Shown here: piece by piece, positions 41,956-54,270 of the stretch
How positions within the stretch are numbered: the first letter of the stretch is position 1
Layout of the letters: each line of letters opens with the position of its first letter
NCBI RefSeq assembly: GCF_017309955.1
Contig: NZ_CP021248.1
Span: forward strand, 868,001 to 932,000
Source of the DNA: Novosphingobium sp. KA1
GTDB taxonomy: Bacteria; Pseudomonadota; Alphaproteobacteria; Sphingomonadales; Sphingomonadaceae
DNA: 64,000 bases
Direction: 5' to 3'
Made by a program: the position numbers and the translations under genes
The notes under the pieces: model-generated
Seen by the model: only the letters and a program-made list of their open reading frames with translations
Told to the model about the DNA's origin: nothing
Databases searched by the model: none

Positions 41956-44393
41956 GTGGCTACCGATCCTGTGTCAGACACTTCTCCGCTGGCTTGCGTG
42001 CAAACCCCGTCCGAAATGGACAAGCATATCGTTCGCGTCCTGCGAAACCGCGTGGGCAAGGACGAACGCGCGGCCAAGCAGTACGACTGGTACACCGCCT
42101 CGATCTACGCGCTGCGCGACAAGATCATCGACAGCTGGTTCGAATCGACCCGCCGCACCTACGATACCGGGGGCAAGCGGGTCTATTACCTCTCGATGGA
42201 ATTCCTGATCGGTCGCCTGTTGCGCGACGCGCTCTCGAACATGGGCATGACGCGCGAGTTCGAGAAGGCGCTGGCCGCGCACGGGCTGGACCTGGCGGCG
42301 CTCGAGGAGCTTGAGCCCGACGCGGCGCTCGGAAACGGTGGCTTGGGGCGTCTCGCTGCCTGCTTCATGGAGAGCCTCGCCACGCTGGACATCCCGGCCT
42401 ACGGCTACGGTATCCGCTACAAGAACGGCATGTTCCGCCAGCGCGTCGACGATGGCTGGCAGGTCGAGCTGCCCGAGACATGGCTGGCCCACGGCAACCC
42501 CTGGGAGTTCGAGCGGGTGGAAAGCACCTACCGCATCGGCTTTGGCGGTGAAGTGGTGGCAGAGGGCGAGGGCGTGTTCTGGCACCCGGCCGAGCAGGTC
42601 GAGGCGACCGCCATCGATACCCCGATCGTCGGCTGGCGTGGCAAGCGCGTGAACACGCTGCGGCTCTGGACGTCGAGCCCGCTCGATCCGATCAAGCTCG
42701 ATGCCTTCAATGCGGGCGACCACTTCGGCGCGCTGGCGGAGCAGGTGCGGGCGGACAGCCTTGTGCGGGTGCTCTACCCCGCCGATTCCAGCCCTGCCGG
42801 GCAGGAACTGCGGCTGCGGCAGGAGTATTTCTTCACCGCCGCTTCCATTCAGGACATCGTGCGCCGTCACGTCCAGTACGAAGGCGATATCCGCACTTTG
42901 CCGGACAAGGTCGCGATCCAGCTCAACGACACGCACCCCTCGGTCGCGGTGGCCGAACTGATGCGGCTGCTGGTCGATGAAAACGGCCTTGAGTTCAACG
43001 AGGCCTGGGACCTGTGCCGCCAGACGGTGTCCTACACCAACCACACCCTGCTGCCCGAGGCACTGGAATCCTGGCCTCTGCCGCTGTTCGAGCGGATGCT
43101 GCCGCGCCACATGCAGATCATCTATGCGATCAACAGCCGCGTGCTGAGGGAGGCGCGCAAGGCGGGCTGCGATGATGCGCAGATCGCGGCGATCTCGCTG
43201 ATCGACGAGGGTGGTGAGCGGCGCGTGCGCATGGCCAACCTGGCTTTCGTGGGGTCGCATTCGGTGAACGGCGTGGCCGCGCTCCATACCGAACTGATGA
43301 AGGAGACGGTCTTTGCCGATCTCCACCGGCTTTATCCCACGCGAATTAACAACAAGACCAACGGCGTCACCCCGCGCCGCTGGCTGCAGCAGTGCAATCC
43401 GGGCCTGACCCGGGTGATCCGCGATGCCATCGGCGATGGTTTCCTTGACGACGCGGAAAGACTGTCCGACCTCAATGCCCATGCGGGCGATGCGCAACTG
43501 GGCGAGCGCGTGGCCGAAGTGAAGCGCGCCAACAAGGTGGCGCTGGCGGACTACATCAAGAAGACGATGGGCGTGCGCCTCGATCCCGATGCGCTGTTCG
43601 ATGTGCAGATCAAGCGTATCCACGAATACAAGCGCCAGCTGCTCAACCTGATCGAGACGGTGGCGCTCTACGACCAGATCCGCAGCCATCCTGAGCGGGA
43701 CTGGGTGCCGCGGGTGAAGATCTTCGCGGGCAAGGCGGCGCCGAGCTATCACAACGCCAAGCTGATCATCAAGCTGGCCAACGACATAGCCCGGCGCGTC
43801 AATGCCGATCCTTCGGTGGGCGGGCTGCTGAAGGTGGTGTTCGTGCCCAACTACAACGTCAGCCTGGGTGAGCGGATCTTCCCGGCGGCGGACCTGTCCG
43901 AACAGATCTCGACCGCGGGCATGGAAGCCTCGGGCACCGGCAACATGAAGTTCGCGCTGAACGGCGCGCTCACCATCGGTACGCTTGATGGCGCCAATGT
44001 CGAGATCAAGGATCATGTCGGCGACGACAATATCGTCATCTTCGGCCTTACTGCCGAAGAAGTCGCCAGAAAGCGTGCGGACGGCTACAATCCCCGCGAA
44101 GTGATCGAGGGATCGCGCGAGTTGAGCCAGGCGCTCTCGGCGATCTCGTCCGGGGTATTCTCTCCGGACGATCCCGATCGCTACAAGGATCTGGTCGGCG
44201 GCATTTACGACCATGACTGGTTCATGTGCGCGGCCGATTTCGATGCTTATGCGGCGGCGCAACGTTCAGTTGATGCCTGGTGGGAGGATACTTCCCGCTG
44301 GCGCAGCGCAGCGATACGCAATATTGCGAATGTAGGCTGGTTCTCGTCCGATCGGACGATTGCCGAGTACGCGAGAGAGATCTGGAAGGTTCT

Positions 44394-44397
<4 letters not shown>
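41956..44397 (+). CDS. glgP: Glycogen phosphorylase
   Basis: This PLP enzyme releases glucose-1-phosphate from glycogen. The product has 813 residues from the GTG at 41956, seven bases after AGGAG; a GTG at 41950 sits too close to that site. The PLP-binding Lys is in GTGNMKFALNG near residue 665. Other marks are VYYLSMEFLIGRLLRDAL and KIFAGKAAPSYHNAK. It is the first gene of a five-gene glycogen operon; its stop overlaps the glgB start (GTGA). Confidence 0.95.
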
Positions 44398-46601
<2,204 letters not shown>

Positions 46602-46664
46602 TCAGGTCGTGAACTGGCCCCCTGTTCGGCGCGGGGCCGACGATGTGCAAGGAGAGTGTTTCAG

Positions 46665-47924
46665 ATGCGTACCTCGGGATCGCCGCTCGCACGCGACGCC
46701 ATGGCCTATGTGCTCGCGGGGGGGAGGGGTAGCCGGCTTGCCGAACTGACCGACAACCGGGCCAAGCCCGCGGTCTATTTCGGCGGCATGAGCCGCATCA
46801 TCGACTTTGCGCTGTCCAACGCGATCAATTCGGGCATCCGCCGCATCGGCGTGGCCACGCAGTACAAGGCGCATAGCCTGATCCGCCACATGAACCGCGC
46901 GTGGAACTTCATGCGGCCGGAGCGCAACGAGAGTTTCGACATCCTGCCCGCCAGCCAGCGCATTTCCGAGATGCTGTGGTACGAAGGCACGGCGGATGCG
47001 GTGTTCCAGAACATCGACATCATCGCATCCTACAGCCCGAAGTACATGGTGATCCTGGCGGGCGACCACATCTACAAGATGGACTACGAATTGATGCTGC
47101 AGGAGCATGTCAATTCGGGCGCGGACGTGACGGTGGGCTGCCTTGTCGTGCCGAAGAAGGAAGCCAGCGGTTTCGGCGTCATGCATGTCGACGAGCACGA
47201 CGTGATTACCTCGTTCGTGGAAAAACCCAAGGATCCGCCGACGATCCCCGGCGATCCGGACAATTGCCTCGCTTCCATGGGCATCTACGTCTTCGATACC
47301 GAGTTCCTGTTCGAGCAACTGCGGCGCGATGCCGCCGATCCCGATTCCAGGCGCGATTTCGGCGGTGACATCATTCCCTACATCGTCAGGCACGGGAAGG
47401 CGCAGGCGCACCGTTTCACCAATTCCTGCATCCGCGCGGCGGAAGAGATCGAGGAGTACTGGCGCGACGTCGGCACCGTGGATGCCTATTTCGACGCCAA
47501 TCTCGACCTGACCGACACCGTGCCCAAGCTCAACATGTACGACCGCGACTGGCCGATCTGGACCGACACCGTCGTCGCCGCCCCCGCCAAGTTCGTGCAC
47601 GACGAGGAAGGACGGCGCGGCGAGGCGATTTCCTCGCTGATCAGCCAGGACTGTATCGTCTCCGGCTCGCTGGCGCGGCGTTCGCTGCTGTTTACCGGGG
47701 TCAAGATGGGCAGCTATTCTTCCGTCAACGAAGCGGTGATCCTGCCTTACTGCAACATCGGCCGCCATGCGCGGCTCAGCCGGGTCATCATCGATTCCGG
47801 TGTGCGTATTCCCGAAGGGCTGGTGGTGGGAGAAGACCCCGTTCTCGACGGCCAGCGTTTCCGCCGCACCGACAATGGCGTATGCCTGATCACCAAGCGC
47901 ATGATCGAGCGGCTGGAAATCTAA
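46665..47924 (+). CDS. glgC: Glucose-1-phosphate adenylyltransferase
   Basis: GlgC makes ADP-glucose, the committed step of glycogen synthesis. The product has 419 residues from the ATG at 46665, with AAGGAGAG eight bases upstream. It shows the nucleotide-binding [15 protein letters not shown] with [11 protein letters not shown], the [12 protein letters not shown] acidic site and the [10 protein letters not shown] substrate loop. A left-handed beta-helix C-terminus is indicated by the [20 protein letters not shown] repeats. It is probably under allosteric control by glycolytic intermediates, as in relatives. Confidence 0.96.
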   Translation: MRTSGSPLARDAMAYVLAGGRGSRLAELTDNRAKPAVYFGGMSRIIDFALSNAINSGIRRIGVATQYKAHSLIRHMNRAWNFMRPERNESFDILPASQRISEMLWYEGTADAVFQNIDIIASYSPKYMVILAGDHIYKMDYELMLQEHVNSGADVTVGCLVVPKKEASGFGVMHVDEHDVITSFVEKPKDPPTIPGDPDNCLASMGIYVFDTEFLFEQLRRDAADPDSRRDFGGDIIPYIVRHGKAQAHRFTNSCIRAAEEIEEYWRDVGTVDAYFDANLDLTDTVPKLNMYDRDWPIWTDTVVAAPAKFVHDEEGRRGEAISSLISQDCIVSGSLARRSLLFTGVKMGSYSSVNEAVILPYCNIGRHARLSRVIIDSGVRIPEGLVVGEDPVLDGQRFRRTDNGVCLITKRMIERLEI

Positions 47925-47983
47925 GGATTTGTTTGAGGATCCCAGCGCAGGCGGATTTTCAGACACCGGAAGGGAAGAGTGCA

Positions 47984-49441
47984 TTGAAGGTTCTGTCGGT
48001 CGCATCCGAAGCAGTTCCCCTGATCAAGACCGGCGGGCTGGCCGATGTTGCAGGCGCGCTTCCCTCGGCGCTGGCGCCAAACGGGGTGGAAGTGACGACG
48101 CTGCTGCCGGGCTACCCTTCGGTGCTCAAGGCGATCGGACGGTCCCGCGCGGTTCATGCGTGGGATTCGCTGCTGGGGGTGCCGGCGCGGCTGCTTTCCG
48201 CGAAGATTGACGGCCATCCGCTGCTGGTGCTCGATGCGCCGGCCCTGTTCACCCGCGACGGCGCGCCCTACACCGATGGCGCCGGGCGCGACTGGGGGGA
48301 TAACTGGCACCGCTTTTCCGCGTTTGGCCGCGCCGCAGCCGACATCGCGGGCGGCGCCATGGTCAGCCGGGGCAAGGCGAAGCGTTATGACGTTGTCCAC
48401 GCGCACGACTGGCAGGCGGCGATGGCCTGCGCCTATCTGCGCTTCGCTCCGTTCGGCGGAGATGAGGGGCGGGTGCCTTCGGTGGTCACGGTCCACAACA
48501 TGGCGTTTCAGGGCTGGTTCGGTTCCGAAGTGTTCCCCGGTGTCGGCCTGCCCGCCGAGGCATGGACGATGGAGGGCGTGGAATATCACGGCGGTCTCGG
48601 CATGCTGAAGGCCGGGCTCGCCTGTGCCGATGCGGTCACTACCGTCAGCCCCACCTATGCGCGTGAAATCCGTGCGGCGAACTTCGGCATGGGGCTGGAA
48701 GGGCTGGTGATCGCGCGGGGCAATGCCGTCAGCGGCATTCTCAACGGCATCGATACCGCGCTGTGGAACCCGGCCGAGGACGCCGCGCTCGCCGCGCGTT
48801 ATTCCGCTCGGACGCTCGACAAGCGCAAGGCCAACAAGCGCGCACTGGAGGCCGAGTTCGGCCTCGACGAGGATGACGGCCCGCTGTTCATCGCGGTCAC
48901 GCGCCTCACCTGGCAGAAGGGCATGGACGTGCTGCCCGAAGTGCTGGATCATCTCGTCGGGATAGGCGGACGGCTGGCGCTGCTGGGCTCGGGAGACCGT
49001 GCGATCGAGCGCCAGCTGCGCGAAGGGGCAGCGCGCCATCCGGGCCGGGTGGGCCTGCGTTTCGGATACGACGAGGATTTGTCGCACCGCATGCAGGGCG
49101 GCGGCGATGCGATCCTCATCCCCTCGCGTTTCGAGCCTTGCGGGCTGACCCAGCTTTATGGCCTGGCTTATGGCTGTCTCCCCGTTGTTTCCCGCACCGG
49201 CGGTCTTGCCGATACGGTGATCGATGCCAATCCGGCCGCGCTCGCGGCGGGTGTCGCCACCGGCATCCAGTTCGACGGCGTGCATTACGACGCACTCTCG
49301 GCGGCGCTGACCCGCACGGTGGAATTGTGGAACGAACCGGACGTCTGGGCCGCGCTCCAGAAGAACGCGATGAAGGCCGATTTCTCGTGGACGGCGAGCG
49401 GCGCGGCTTACGCCCGGCTTTACCGCAAGCTGGCTGCATGA
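47984..49441 (+). CDS. glgA: Glycogen synthase (ADP-glucose type)
   Basis: GlgA extends glycogen chains with ADP-glucose. The product has 485 residues starting at the TTG at 47984, because the family N-terminus MKVLSVASEAVPLIKTGGLADV begins there and GGGAAGAG lies upstream. No ATG fits. The KTGGL loop binds ADP-glucose. The C-terminal GT5 motif is SRFEPCGLTQLYGLAYG. The last codon overlaps the glgX start (ATGA). Confidence 0.95.
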   Translation: MKVLSVASEAVPLIKTGGLADVAGALPSALAPNGVEVTTLLPGYPSVLKAIGRSRAVHAWDSLLGVPARLLSAKIDGHPLLVLDAPALFTRDGAPYTDGAGRDWGDNWHRFSAFGRAAADIAGGAMVSRGKAKRYDVVHAHDWQAAMACAYLRFAPFGGDEGRVPSVVTVHNMAFQGWFGSEVFPGVGLPAEAWTMEGVEYHGGLGMLKAGLACADAVTTVSPTYAREIRAANFGMGLEGLVIARGNAVSGILNGIDTALWNPAEDAALAARYSARTLDKRKANKRALEAEFGLDEDDGPLFIAVTRLTWQKGMDVLPEVLDHLVGIGGRLALLGSGDRAIERQLREGAARHPGRVGLRFGYDEDLSHRMQGGGDAILIPSRFEPCGLTQLYGLAYGCLPVVSRTGGLADTVIDANPAALAAGVATGIQFDGVHYDALSAALTRTVELWNEPDVWAALQKNAMKADFSWTASGAAYARLYRKLAA

Positions 49442-51255
49442 ACCCGCTCGGCGTCGAGATCGGGGCCGACGCCACGCGCTTCACGGTGCGGGCGCCGCTG
49501 GCCGACATGGTCTGGTTGTGCCTGTTTTCCGGCGCCGAGGAAACGCGCCACGCGATGCTCCGGCAAGGCCCGGAATGGACGCTGGCGCTGCCGGGCAACC
49601 TGACCGGCGCGCATTACGGCTATCGCGCTGCCGGGGAGTGGGCGCCCGAGCGCGGGCTGTGGTTCGATCCGGCCAAGCTGCTGGTCGATCCCCGGGCGGT
49701 GGAACTGGATCGCCGCTTCGTGCAGGACCCGCGCCTTGCCGTCCACGGCGAGGATACCGCAGACATTGTTCCGCGCGCGGTGGTTCCCGCTGCCGCGCCG
49801 CCGCCGGCACTCGATCCGCCTCGCTTCCGCTCGGGCGGGCTGGTCTACGAACTCAACGTCCGCGGCTTCACCCGTCTCCATCCCGATGTGCCCGAGCACA
49901 TGCGCGGCACGGTCGCGGCACTGGCCCATCCGGCTGTGCTCGCACATCTGAAGAAGCTGCATGTGACGGCGGTGGAACTGATGCCGATCGTTGCCTGGGT
50001 GGACGAGAGGCACCTGCCGCCGCTCGGCCTCGTCAACGCATGGGGCTACAATCCGGTGGCGATGATGGCGCTCGATCCTGGGCTGTGTCCCGGCGGGGTG
50101 GCAGAGCTGCGCAATACGGTCGCCGCGCTCCATGCCGAGGGGATCGGCGTGCTGCTCGATATGGTGTTCAACCATACCGGCGAGAGCGACGGGTCGGGCG
50201 GCATCCTTTCGCTGCGCGGACTGGACAACGGCGCCTACGCCCATGCGCCCGATGGTGCGCTCATCAACGATACCGGCTGCGGCAATACGCTGGATTTCGC
50301 CAATCCGGCCGTGCGGCGGCTGGCGCTCGACGCGATGCGGCATTTTGCGAGCGCCTGCGCCGTGGACGGCTTCCGCTTCGACCTTGCGCCAGTCATGGCG
50401 CGCGGACCCGGGTTCGATCCTGCCGCGCCGATCTTTGCGGAGATCGCCGCCGATCCTGTGCTCTCGACGCGGGTGATGATCGCCGAGCCGTGGGATATCG
50501 GCCCGGGCGGTTATCAGCTTGGCAATTTTCCCGCCAACTGGCTCGAATGGAACGACCGCTTCCGCGACGACGTGCGCCGTTTCTGGCGCGGGGACGAGGG
50601 CATCGGCAAGCTGGCGACGCGGCTGGCGGGCTCGTCCGATGTGTTCGGCCCGCTTGCCCCGCATTCCGCCTGCCGTTCGGTCAATTTCCTTGCCGCGCAC
50701 GATGGCTTCACGCTGGCCGATACCGTCGCTTACGAGCGCCGTCACAACTGGGCCAATGGCGAGAACAATCGTGACGGCCACGGCGAGAACTTCAGCTGGA
50801 ACCACGGCGTCGAGGGTAGCACCGACGATGCGGCGGTGCTGGCGGCGCGCCAGGCCGATCTCAAGGCCATGCTCGGCACCCTGTTCGCCTCCACCGGCAC
50901 CATCATGCTGACCGCGGGCGATGAATTCGGCCGCACCCAGCACGGCAACAACAACGCCTATTGTCAGGACAATGCGATCGGCTGGGTGGATTGGGAAGGC
51001 CGCGACCATGAACTGGAGGATTACGTCGCCGGGCTCGGTGCCGCGCGGATGACCTATCTGGCCGCCTTCCAGCGCTTCGAGGATCACGGCGCATGGCATG
51101 CCCCGGACGGCCGGGAAATGACCGTGGCCGATTGGGAGCGCCCCGGCGAGAACCGTCTCGACTGGGCCTATACCGGGGCGGAAGGCACCTTGCGCTTCAC
51201 CGTCGACCGGCTTGAGCGGCGGGTTTTTGCCACCGCACGTGCGGCCACGGCCTGA
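49438..51255 (+). CDS. glgX: Glycogen debranching enzyme, isoamylase type
   Basis: GlgX removes alpha-1,6 branches from phosphorylase-limited glycogen. The product has 605 residues from the ATG at 49438. It has an N-terminal CBM48 domain, then GH13: VYELNVRGFTRLHPDVPEH, GVLLDMVFNHTGES, DGFRFDLAPVMAR (nucleophile Asp), MIAEPWDIGPGGYQ (Glu) and NFLAAHDGFTLADT (Asp). It is about 50-100 residues shorter than E. coli GlgX (657), mostly at the C-terminus. Last gene of the operon. Confidence 0.92.
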   Translation: MNPLGVEIGADATRFTVRAPLADMVWLCLFSGAEETRHAMLRQGPEWTLALPGNLTGAHYGYRAAGEWAPERGLWFDPAKLLVDPRAVELDRRFVQDPRLAVHGEDTADIVPRAVVPAAAPPPALDPPRFRSGGLVYELNVRGFTRLHPDVPEHMRGTVAALAHPAVLAHLKKLHVTAVELMPIVAWVDERHLPPLGLVNAWGYNPVAMMALDPGLCPGGVAELRNTVAALHAEGIGVLLDMVFNHTGESDGSGGILSLRGLDNGAYAHAPDGALINDTGCGNTLDFANPAVRRLALDAMRHFASACAVDGFRFDLAPVMARGPGFDPAAPIFAEIAADPVLSTRVMIAEPWDIGPGGYQLGNFPANWLEWNDRFRDDVRRFWRGDEGIGKLATRLAGSSDVFGPLAPHSACRSVNFLAAHDGFTLADTVAYERRHNWANGENNRDGHGENFSWNHGVEGSTDDAAVLAARQADLKAMLGTLFASTGTIMLTAGDEFGRTQHGNNNAYCQDNAIGWVDWEGRDHELEDYVAGLGAARMTYLAAFQRFEDHGAWHAPDGREMTVADWERPGENRLDWAYTGAEGTLRFTVDRLERRVFATARAATA

Positions 51256-51336
51256 TTTCGGGAAGGCGCGTTGGCAAGCGCGGGTTTTTGTAATAAGCGA
51301 TGCTCGCTCGCAGGCTTCGGCCTGGCGGGCAACGAT

Positions 51337-51539
51337 CGCGCCGGTGCCCCGAAAGGGGCTTAAAAGGGAACGCGGTGCGGGTGGATCGCTCCATCCGAAG
51401 CCGAGGCTGTCCCTGCAACTGTAAGCGGTGAGCGAGATGACGAGGTCTTCCCGAGGGGAAGGCCGGCCACTGGACCTGCCAGGTCCGGGAAGGCCGTGCA
51501 TCGAGCTTCGACCCGCGAGCCAGGAGACCTGCCGGCGCG
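51337..51539 (+). promoter_or_regulatory. Cobalamin riboswitch
   Basis: An 8-bp closing stem is visible (CGCGCCGG at 51337-51344, CCGGCGCG at 51532-51539). Inside are conserved elements in order: GGTGCCCC...GGGGCTTAAAAGGGAA near 51343-51370, GCTGTCCCTGCAACTGTAAGCGG (51407-51427 region), a CCACTGG segment near 51467, GGGAAGGCC near 51487, and the hallmark GAGCCAGGAGACCTGCCGG at 51517-51535. It leads directly into the cob operon and should repress it when cobalamin is plentiful. Confidence 0.95.
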
Positions 51540-51725
51540 TCGGTCGCTCTTGCCTTGGTCCAGGGAAAGGCCATGGCTCGGTACTCCGCGTGAGCGACGA
51601 AACCGTGCGGCTGGGGCTGCATCGGCGCGCAGGGAAGGGCGTATTGCGCGCGCCCCCTCCCTGTGTGCGGACCGGCGCGAGCCGGCAGGCCCCGGCCATC
51701 GTCGCTGCGCGCGTGGACCCTTGGC
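51540..51725 (+). other. Leader between riboswitch and cobG
   Basis: These 186 bp hold no supported gene. A good ribosome-binding site AGGGAAAGG (51562-51570) precedes an ATG at 51573 that opens only six codons (MARYSA, stop at 51591-51593); its stop overlaps a GTG at 51590 in another frame. It may be a leader peptide that couples translation to the riboswitch. No conserved family is apparent. Confidence 0.4.
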
Positions 51726-52883
51726 ATGCCCGTTCCCGGGACGACCAAATGTGCGAGCCCCTTCGTGGTGCGTGGATGGTGCCCTTCGGCCTGGCGGCCG
51801 ATGGAATCCGGCGACGGACTGATCGTGCGCCTGCGCCCGCCGCTGGCCCGGATGACCCGCGCGCAGGCGCTGGGCCTGTGCGACCTTGCACTGGGCCATG
51901 GCAGCGGCACGCTCGACCTGACGAGCCGGGGCAATCTTCAGCTGCGCGGGGTGCGAGAAACGGCCTTGCGCCCGCTGCTCGAAGGGCTGGCAGCCTTGGG
52001 CCTGGTCGACGGCGATGCCGAGCGCGAGGCCCGGCGCAATCTGACACTGGCACCGGACTGGTCGGAGGGGGACGAGACCGAGGGTATCGCCCGCGCTTTC
52101 ATGGACCGGCTGGACCGGTTGCCGCCGCTGCCGGGCAAAGTCGGATTTGCCATCGATGCCGGTTCGCAGCCGGTTCTGGGGCTGGTCCCGGCCGATTTGC
52201 GCATTGAACGCGGTGAGACCGGCGCGCTGATCCTGCGCGCGGAGGGCCGCGAGACCGGGGTGCCGATCGCCATGGACCGTGCCGCCGAAGCGCTGATCGA
52301 TCTTGCCCACTGGTTCGTGGATAGCGGCGGTGCGGTGTCGGGGCGGATGGCGCGCCATCACGCCGAGCTCCCCGCTTGGGCGCAGGGGGCTGTTCGCCCG
52401 GCTGCCTCGCGCGCGCCACTGGCCCCGGGCCTTCACCCGCTTGGCGCCGCGTTCGGGGTGGCGTTCGGCAGCTTGCACGCCGAGGCTTTGGCAGAACTGC
52501 TGGACAAGACCGAGGCCCGCGCCGTCCGGCTCACGCCATGGCGCGTGCTGCTGCTGGAGAACGCCGCGCTTGTCCCGGCTGAGGGTTTCGCCACTGAGGC
52601 GTCCGATCCGTCGCTGCGTGTCGATGCCTGCCCCGGAATGCCGGCCTGCCCGCAGGCGAGCGTCGAAACGCGCGCTCTCGCCGAGCGCCTCGCGCCCCAT
52701 GTGGCCGGGCGCCTGCATGTCTCGGGCTGCGCAAAAGGCTGCGCCCGGTCGCTTCCTGCCGCGGTTACCCTGACCGGACGCGGCGGCGCATTCGATCTTT
52801 CGTTCGATACTCGCGCAGGCGCCCCGGCGGTCATCGCCGGGCTCACACCCCACCAGATTCTCACGCATTTCGGAGCCGATTGA
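51726..52883 (+). CDS. cobG: Precorrin-3B synthase
   Basis: CobG is an oxygen-dependent hydroxylase forming precorrin-3B, the step that defines the aerobic pathway. The product has 385 residues from the ATG at 51726. The sulfite-reductase-like fold shows VVRGWCPSAWRPMESGDGLIVRL near the start, LDLTSRGNLQLRGV, and the cluster cysteines in CPGMPACPQA and SGCAKGCARS. The start is uncertain because no clear ribosome-binding site is present; the frame is open upstream. First gene after the riboswitch; its stop overlaps cobH by one base. Confidence 0.9.
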   Translation: MPVPGTTKCASPFVVRGWCPSAWRPMESGDGLIVRLRPPLARMTRAQALGLCDLALGHGSGTLDLTSRGNLQLRGVRETALRPLLEGLAALGLVDGDAEREARRNLTLAPDWSEGDETEGIARAFMDRLDRLPPLPGKVGFAIDAGSQPVLGLVPADLRIERGETGALILRAEGRETGVPIAMDRAAEALIDLAHWFVDSGGAVSGRMARHHAELPAWAQGAVRPAASRAPLAPGLHPLGAAFGVAFGSLHAEALAELLDKTEARAVRLTPWRVLLLENAALVPAEGFATEASDPSLRVDACPGMPACPQASVETRALAERLAPHVAGRLHVSGCAKGCARSLPAAVTLTGRGGAFDLSFDTRAGAPAVIAGLTPHQILTHFGAD

Positions 52884-53512
52884 TGCCGCACCATTACGAG
52901 ACCGACGGCGCGGCGATCTATCGCCAGTCCTTCGCGACGATCCGCGCCGAGGCCGATCTCGCCCGCTTCGATGCCGACGAGGAGCGCATCGCGGTACGCA
53001 TGATTCACGCAGCCGGGCTGGTAGACCTCGCCGCGCACATCCGCTTCTCGCCGGGTTTCGCGGCTGCGGCGATGGCGGCGGTGGCGAGCGGGGCGCCAAT
53101 TCTCTGCGATGCGCGCATGGTCAGCGAAGGTATCACCCGCGCCCGCCTGCCTGCGGGAAATCCGCTGGTCTGCACCCTCAACGCGCCCGAGGTTCCGGCG
53201 CTGGCGCAGGCAATCGGCAATACCCGTTCGGCCGCCGCGCTCGAACTCTGGCGGCCGTATCTGGACGGGGCGCTGGTGGCGATCGGCAATGCGCCGACCG
53301 CGCTGTTCCATCTGCTGAACATGCTGGAAGATCCGCAATGCCCGCGTCCCGCGGCGATCATCGGCTGTCCGGTCGGCTTCGTCGGCGCGGCGGAATCGAA
53401 GGCGGCCTTGTGGGCGGAGCAGCCGGTGCCGTGCTGCGTGGTCGAAGGGCGGCTGGGGGGAAGCGCCATCACGGTTGCGGCGGTCAATGCGATCGGGAGC
53501 AAGGCGGAATGA
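52883..53512 (+). CDS. cobH: Precorrin-8X methylmutase
   Basis: CobH moves the C-11 methyl to C-12, giving hydrogenobyrinate. The product has 209 residues from the ATG at 52883 (TGATG overlap). It shows the family sequence IYRQSFATIRAEADLARF, VRMIHAAGLVD with the catalytic His and PAAIIGCPVGFVGAAESKAAL. Length is normal (about 210). It overlaps cobI by four bases. Confidence 0.95.
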   Translation: MPHHYETDGAAIYRQSFATIRAEADLARFDADEERIAVRMIHAAGLVDLAAHIRFSPGFAAAAMAAVASGAPILCDARMVSEGITRARLPAGNPLVCTLNAPEVPALAQAIGNTRSAAALELWRPYLDGALVAIGNAPTALFHLLNMLEDPQCPRPAAIIGCPVGFVGAAESKAALWAEQPVPCCVVEGRLGGSAITVAAVNAIGSKAE

Positions 53513-54270
53513 ACGCGGAAACGAGAATCGAGGCGAACGTCGCGGTGAAGACCGGAACGATCTACGGGGTTGGGCTTGGTCCCGGCGCGCAGGACCTGAT
53601 GAGTGTCCGCGCCGACCGGTTGGTGCGCGGCGCGCGCCACCTTGCCTATTTCCGCAAGGCCGGCCGCCCCGGACAGGCGCGCCGGATCGTCGAGGGCATG
53701 TTGCACGCCGATGTGGCCGAGTTCGCCATGGAATACCCGGTCACGACCGAGATCTCGCTGGCCGATCCGCGCTACAACGCCTGCCTGTCCGAGTTCTATG
53801 CCGCCTGCACCGAGCATCTCGGCACCCTGGCGCGCCGCGGCGAGGATGTTGTCGTCCTGTGCGAGGGCGACCCGTTCTTCTACGGTTCCTTCATGCACCT
53901 TCACGCACGGCTTTCGGGCGTGGTTCCGGTGGAAATCGTGCCGGGCATCACCGGCATGTCGGGCGCATGGACCGCCAGCGGTACACCGATCACCTGGGGT
54001 GACGATGTGCTGACGGTGCTGATGGCCACGCTGCCCGAAGCCGATCTCGCGCGGCGGATCGCCGATACCGATGCGCTGGTGGTGATGAAGATCGGCCGAA
54101 ATCTCGCCAAGCTGCGCCGCGCGGTCGCGGCGGCGGGGCGCGAGCATGAGGCATGGCTGGTCGAGCATGCGGCCATGGCCGAGCAGCGCATCACCCCGCT
54201 GGTCGAAGCGGAAGCCGTGACGCCCTATTTCTCGATCCTGCTGATCCACGGCAAGGGCCGCCGTCCGTGA
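53509..54270 (+). CDS. cobI: Precorrin-2 C20-methyltransferase
   Basis: CobI adds the C-20 methyl to precorrin-2 using SAM. The product has 253 residues from the ATG at 53509. The tetrapyrrole methylase motifs are GTIYGVGLGPGAQDLMSVRA, VVVLCEGDPFFYGSFMHLHA and VEIVPGITGMSGAW. It accepts the product of CobA, whose gene is at 29868-30641. It overlaps cobJ by four bases (GTGA). Confidence 0.95.
   Translation: MNAETRIEANVAVKTGTIYGVGLGPGAQDLMSVRADRLVRGARHLAYFRKAGRPGQARRIVEGMLHADVAEFAMEYPVTTEISLADPRYNACLSEFYAACTEHLGTLARRGEDVVVLCEGDPFFYGSFMHLHARLSGVVPVEIVPGITGMSGAWTASGTPITWGDDVLTVLMATLPEADLARRIADTDALVVMKIGRNLAKLRRAVAAAGREHEAWLVEHAAMAEQRITPLVEAEAVTPYFSILLIHGKGRRP

Noticed and set aside
41974..44262. 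Minus-strand frame of 762 codons opposite glgP
   Set aside because: It is a shadow of glgP. The plus-strand protein has the PLP-binding motif and full length.
51428..52207. Alternative frame of 259 codons overlapping cobG
   Set aside because: Its sequence after residue 110 is the Arg/Ala-rich shadow of cobG, which has the expected cluster motifs.
49420..53099. Long minus-strand frames opposite glgX and cobG
   Set aside because: They run through two unrelated plus-strand genes and a riboswitch without any recognisable domain.
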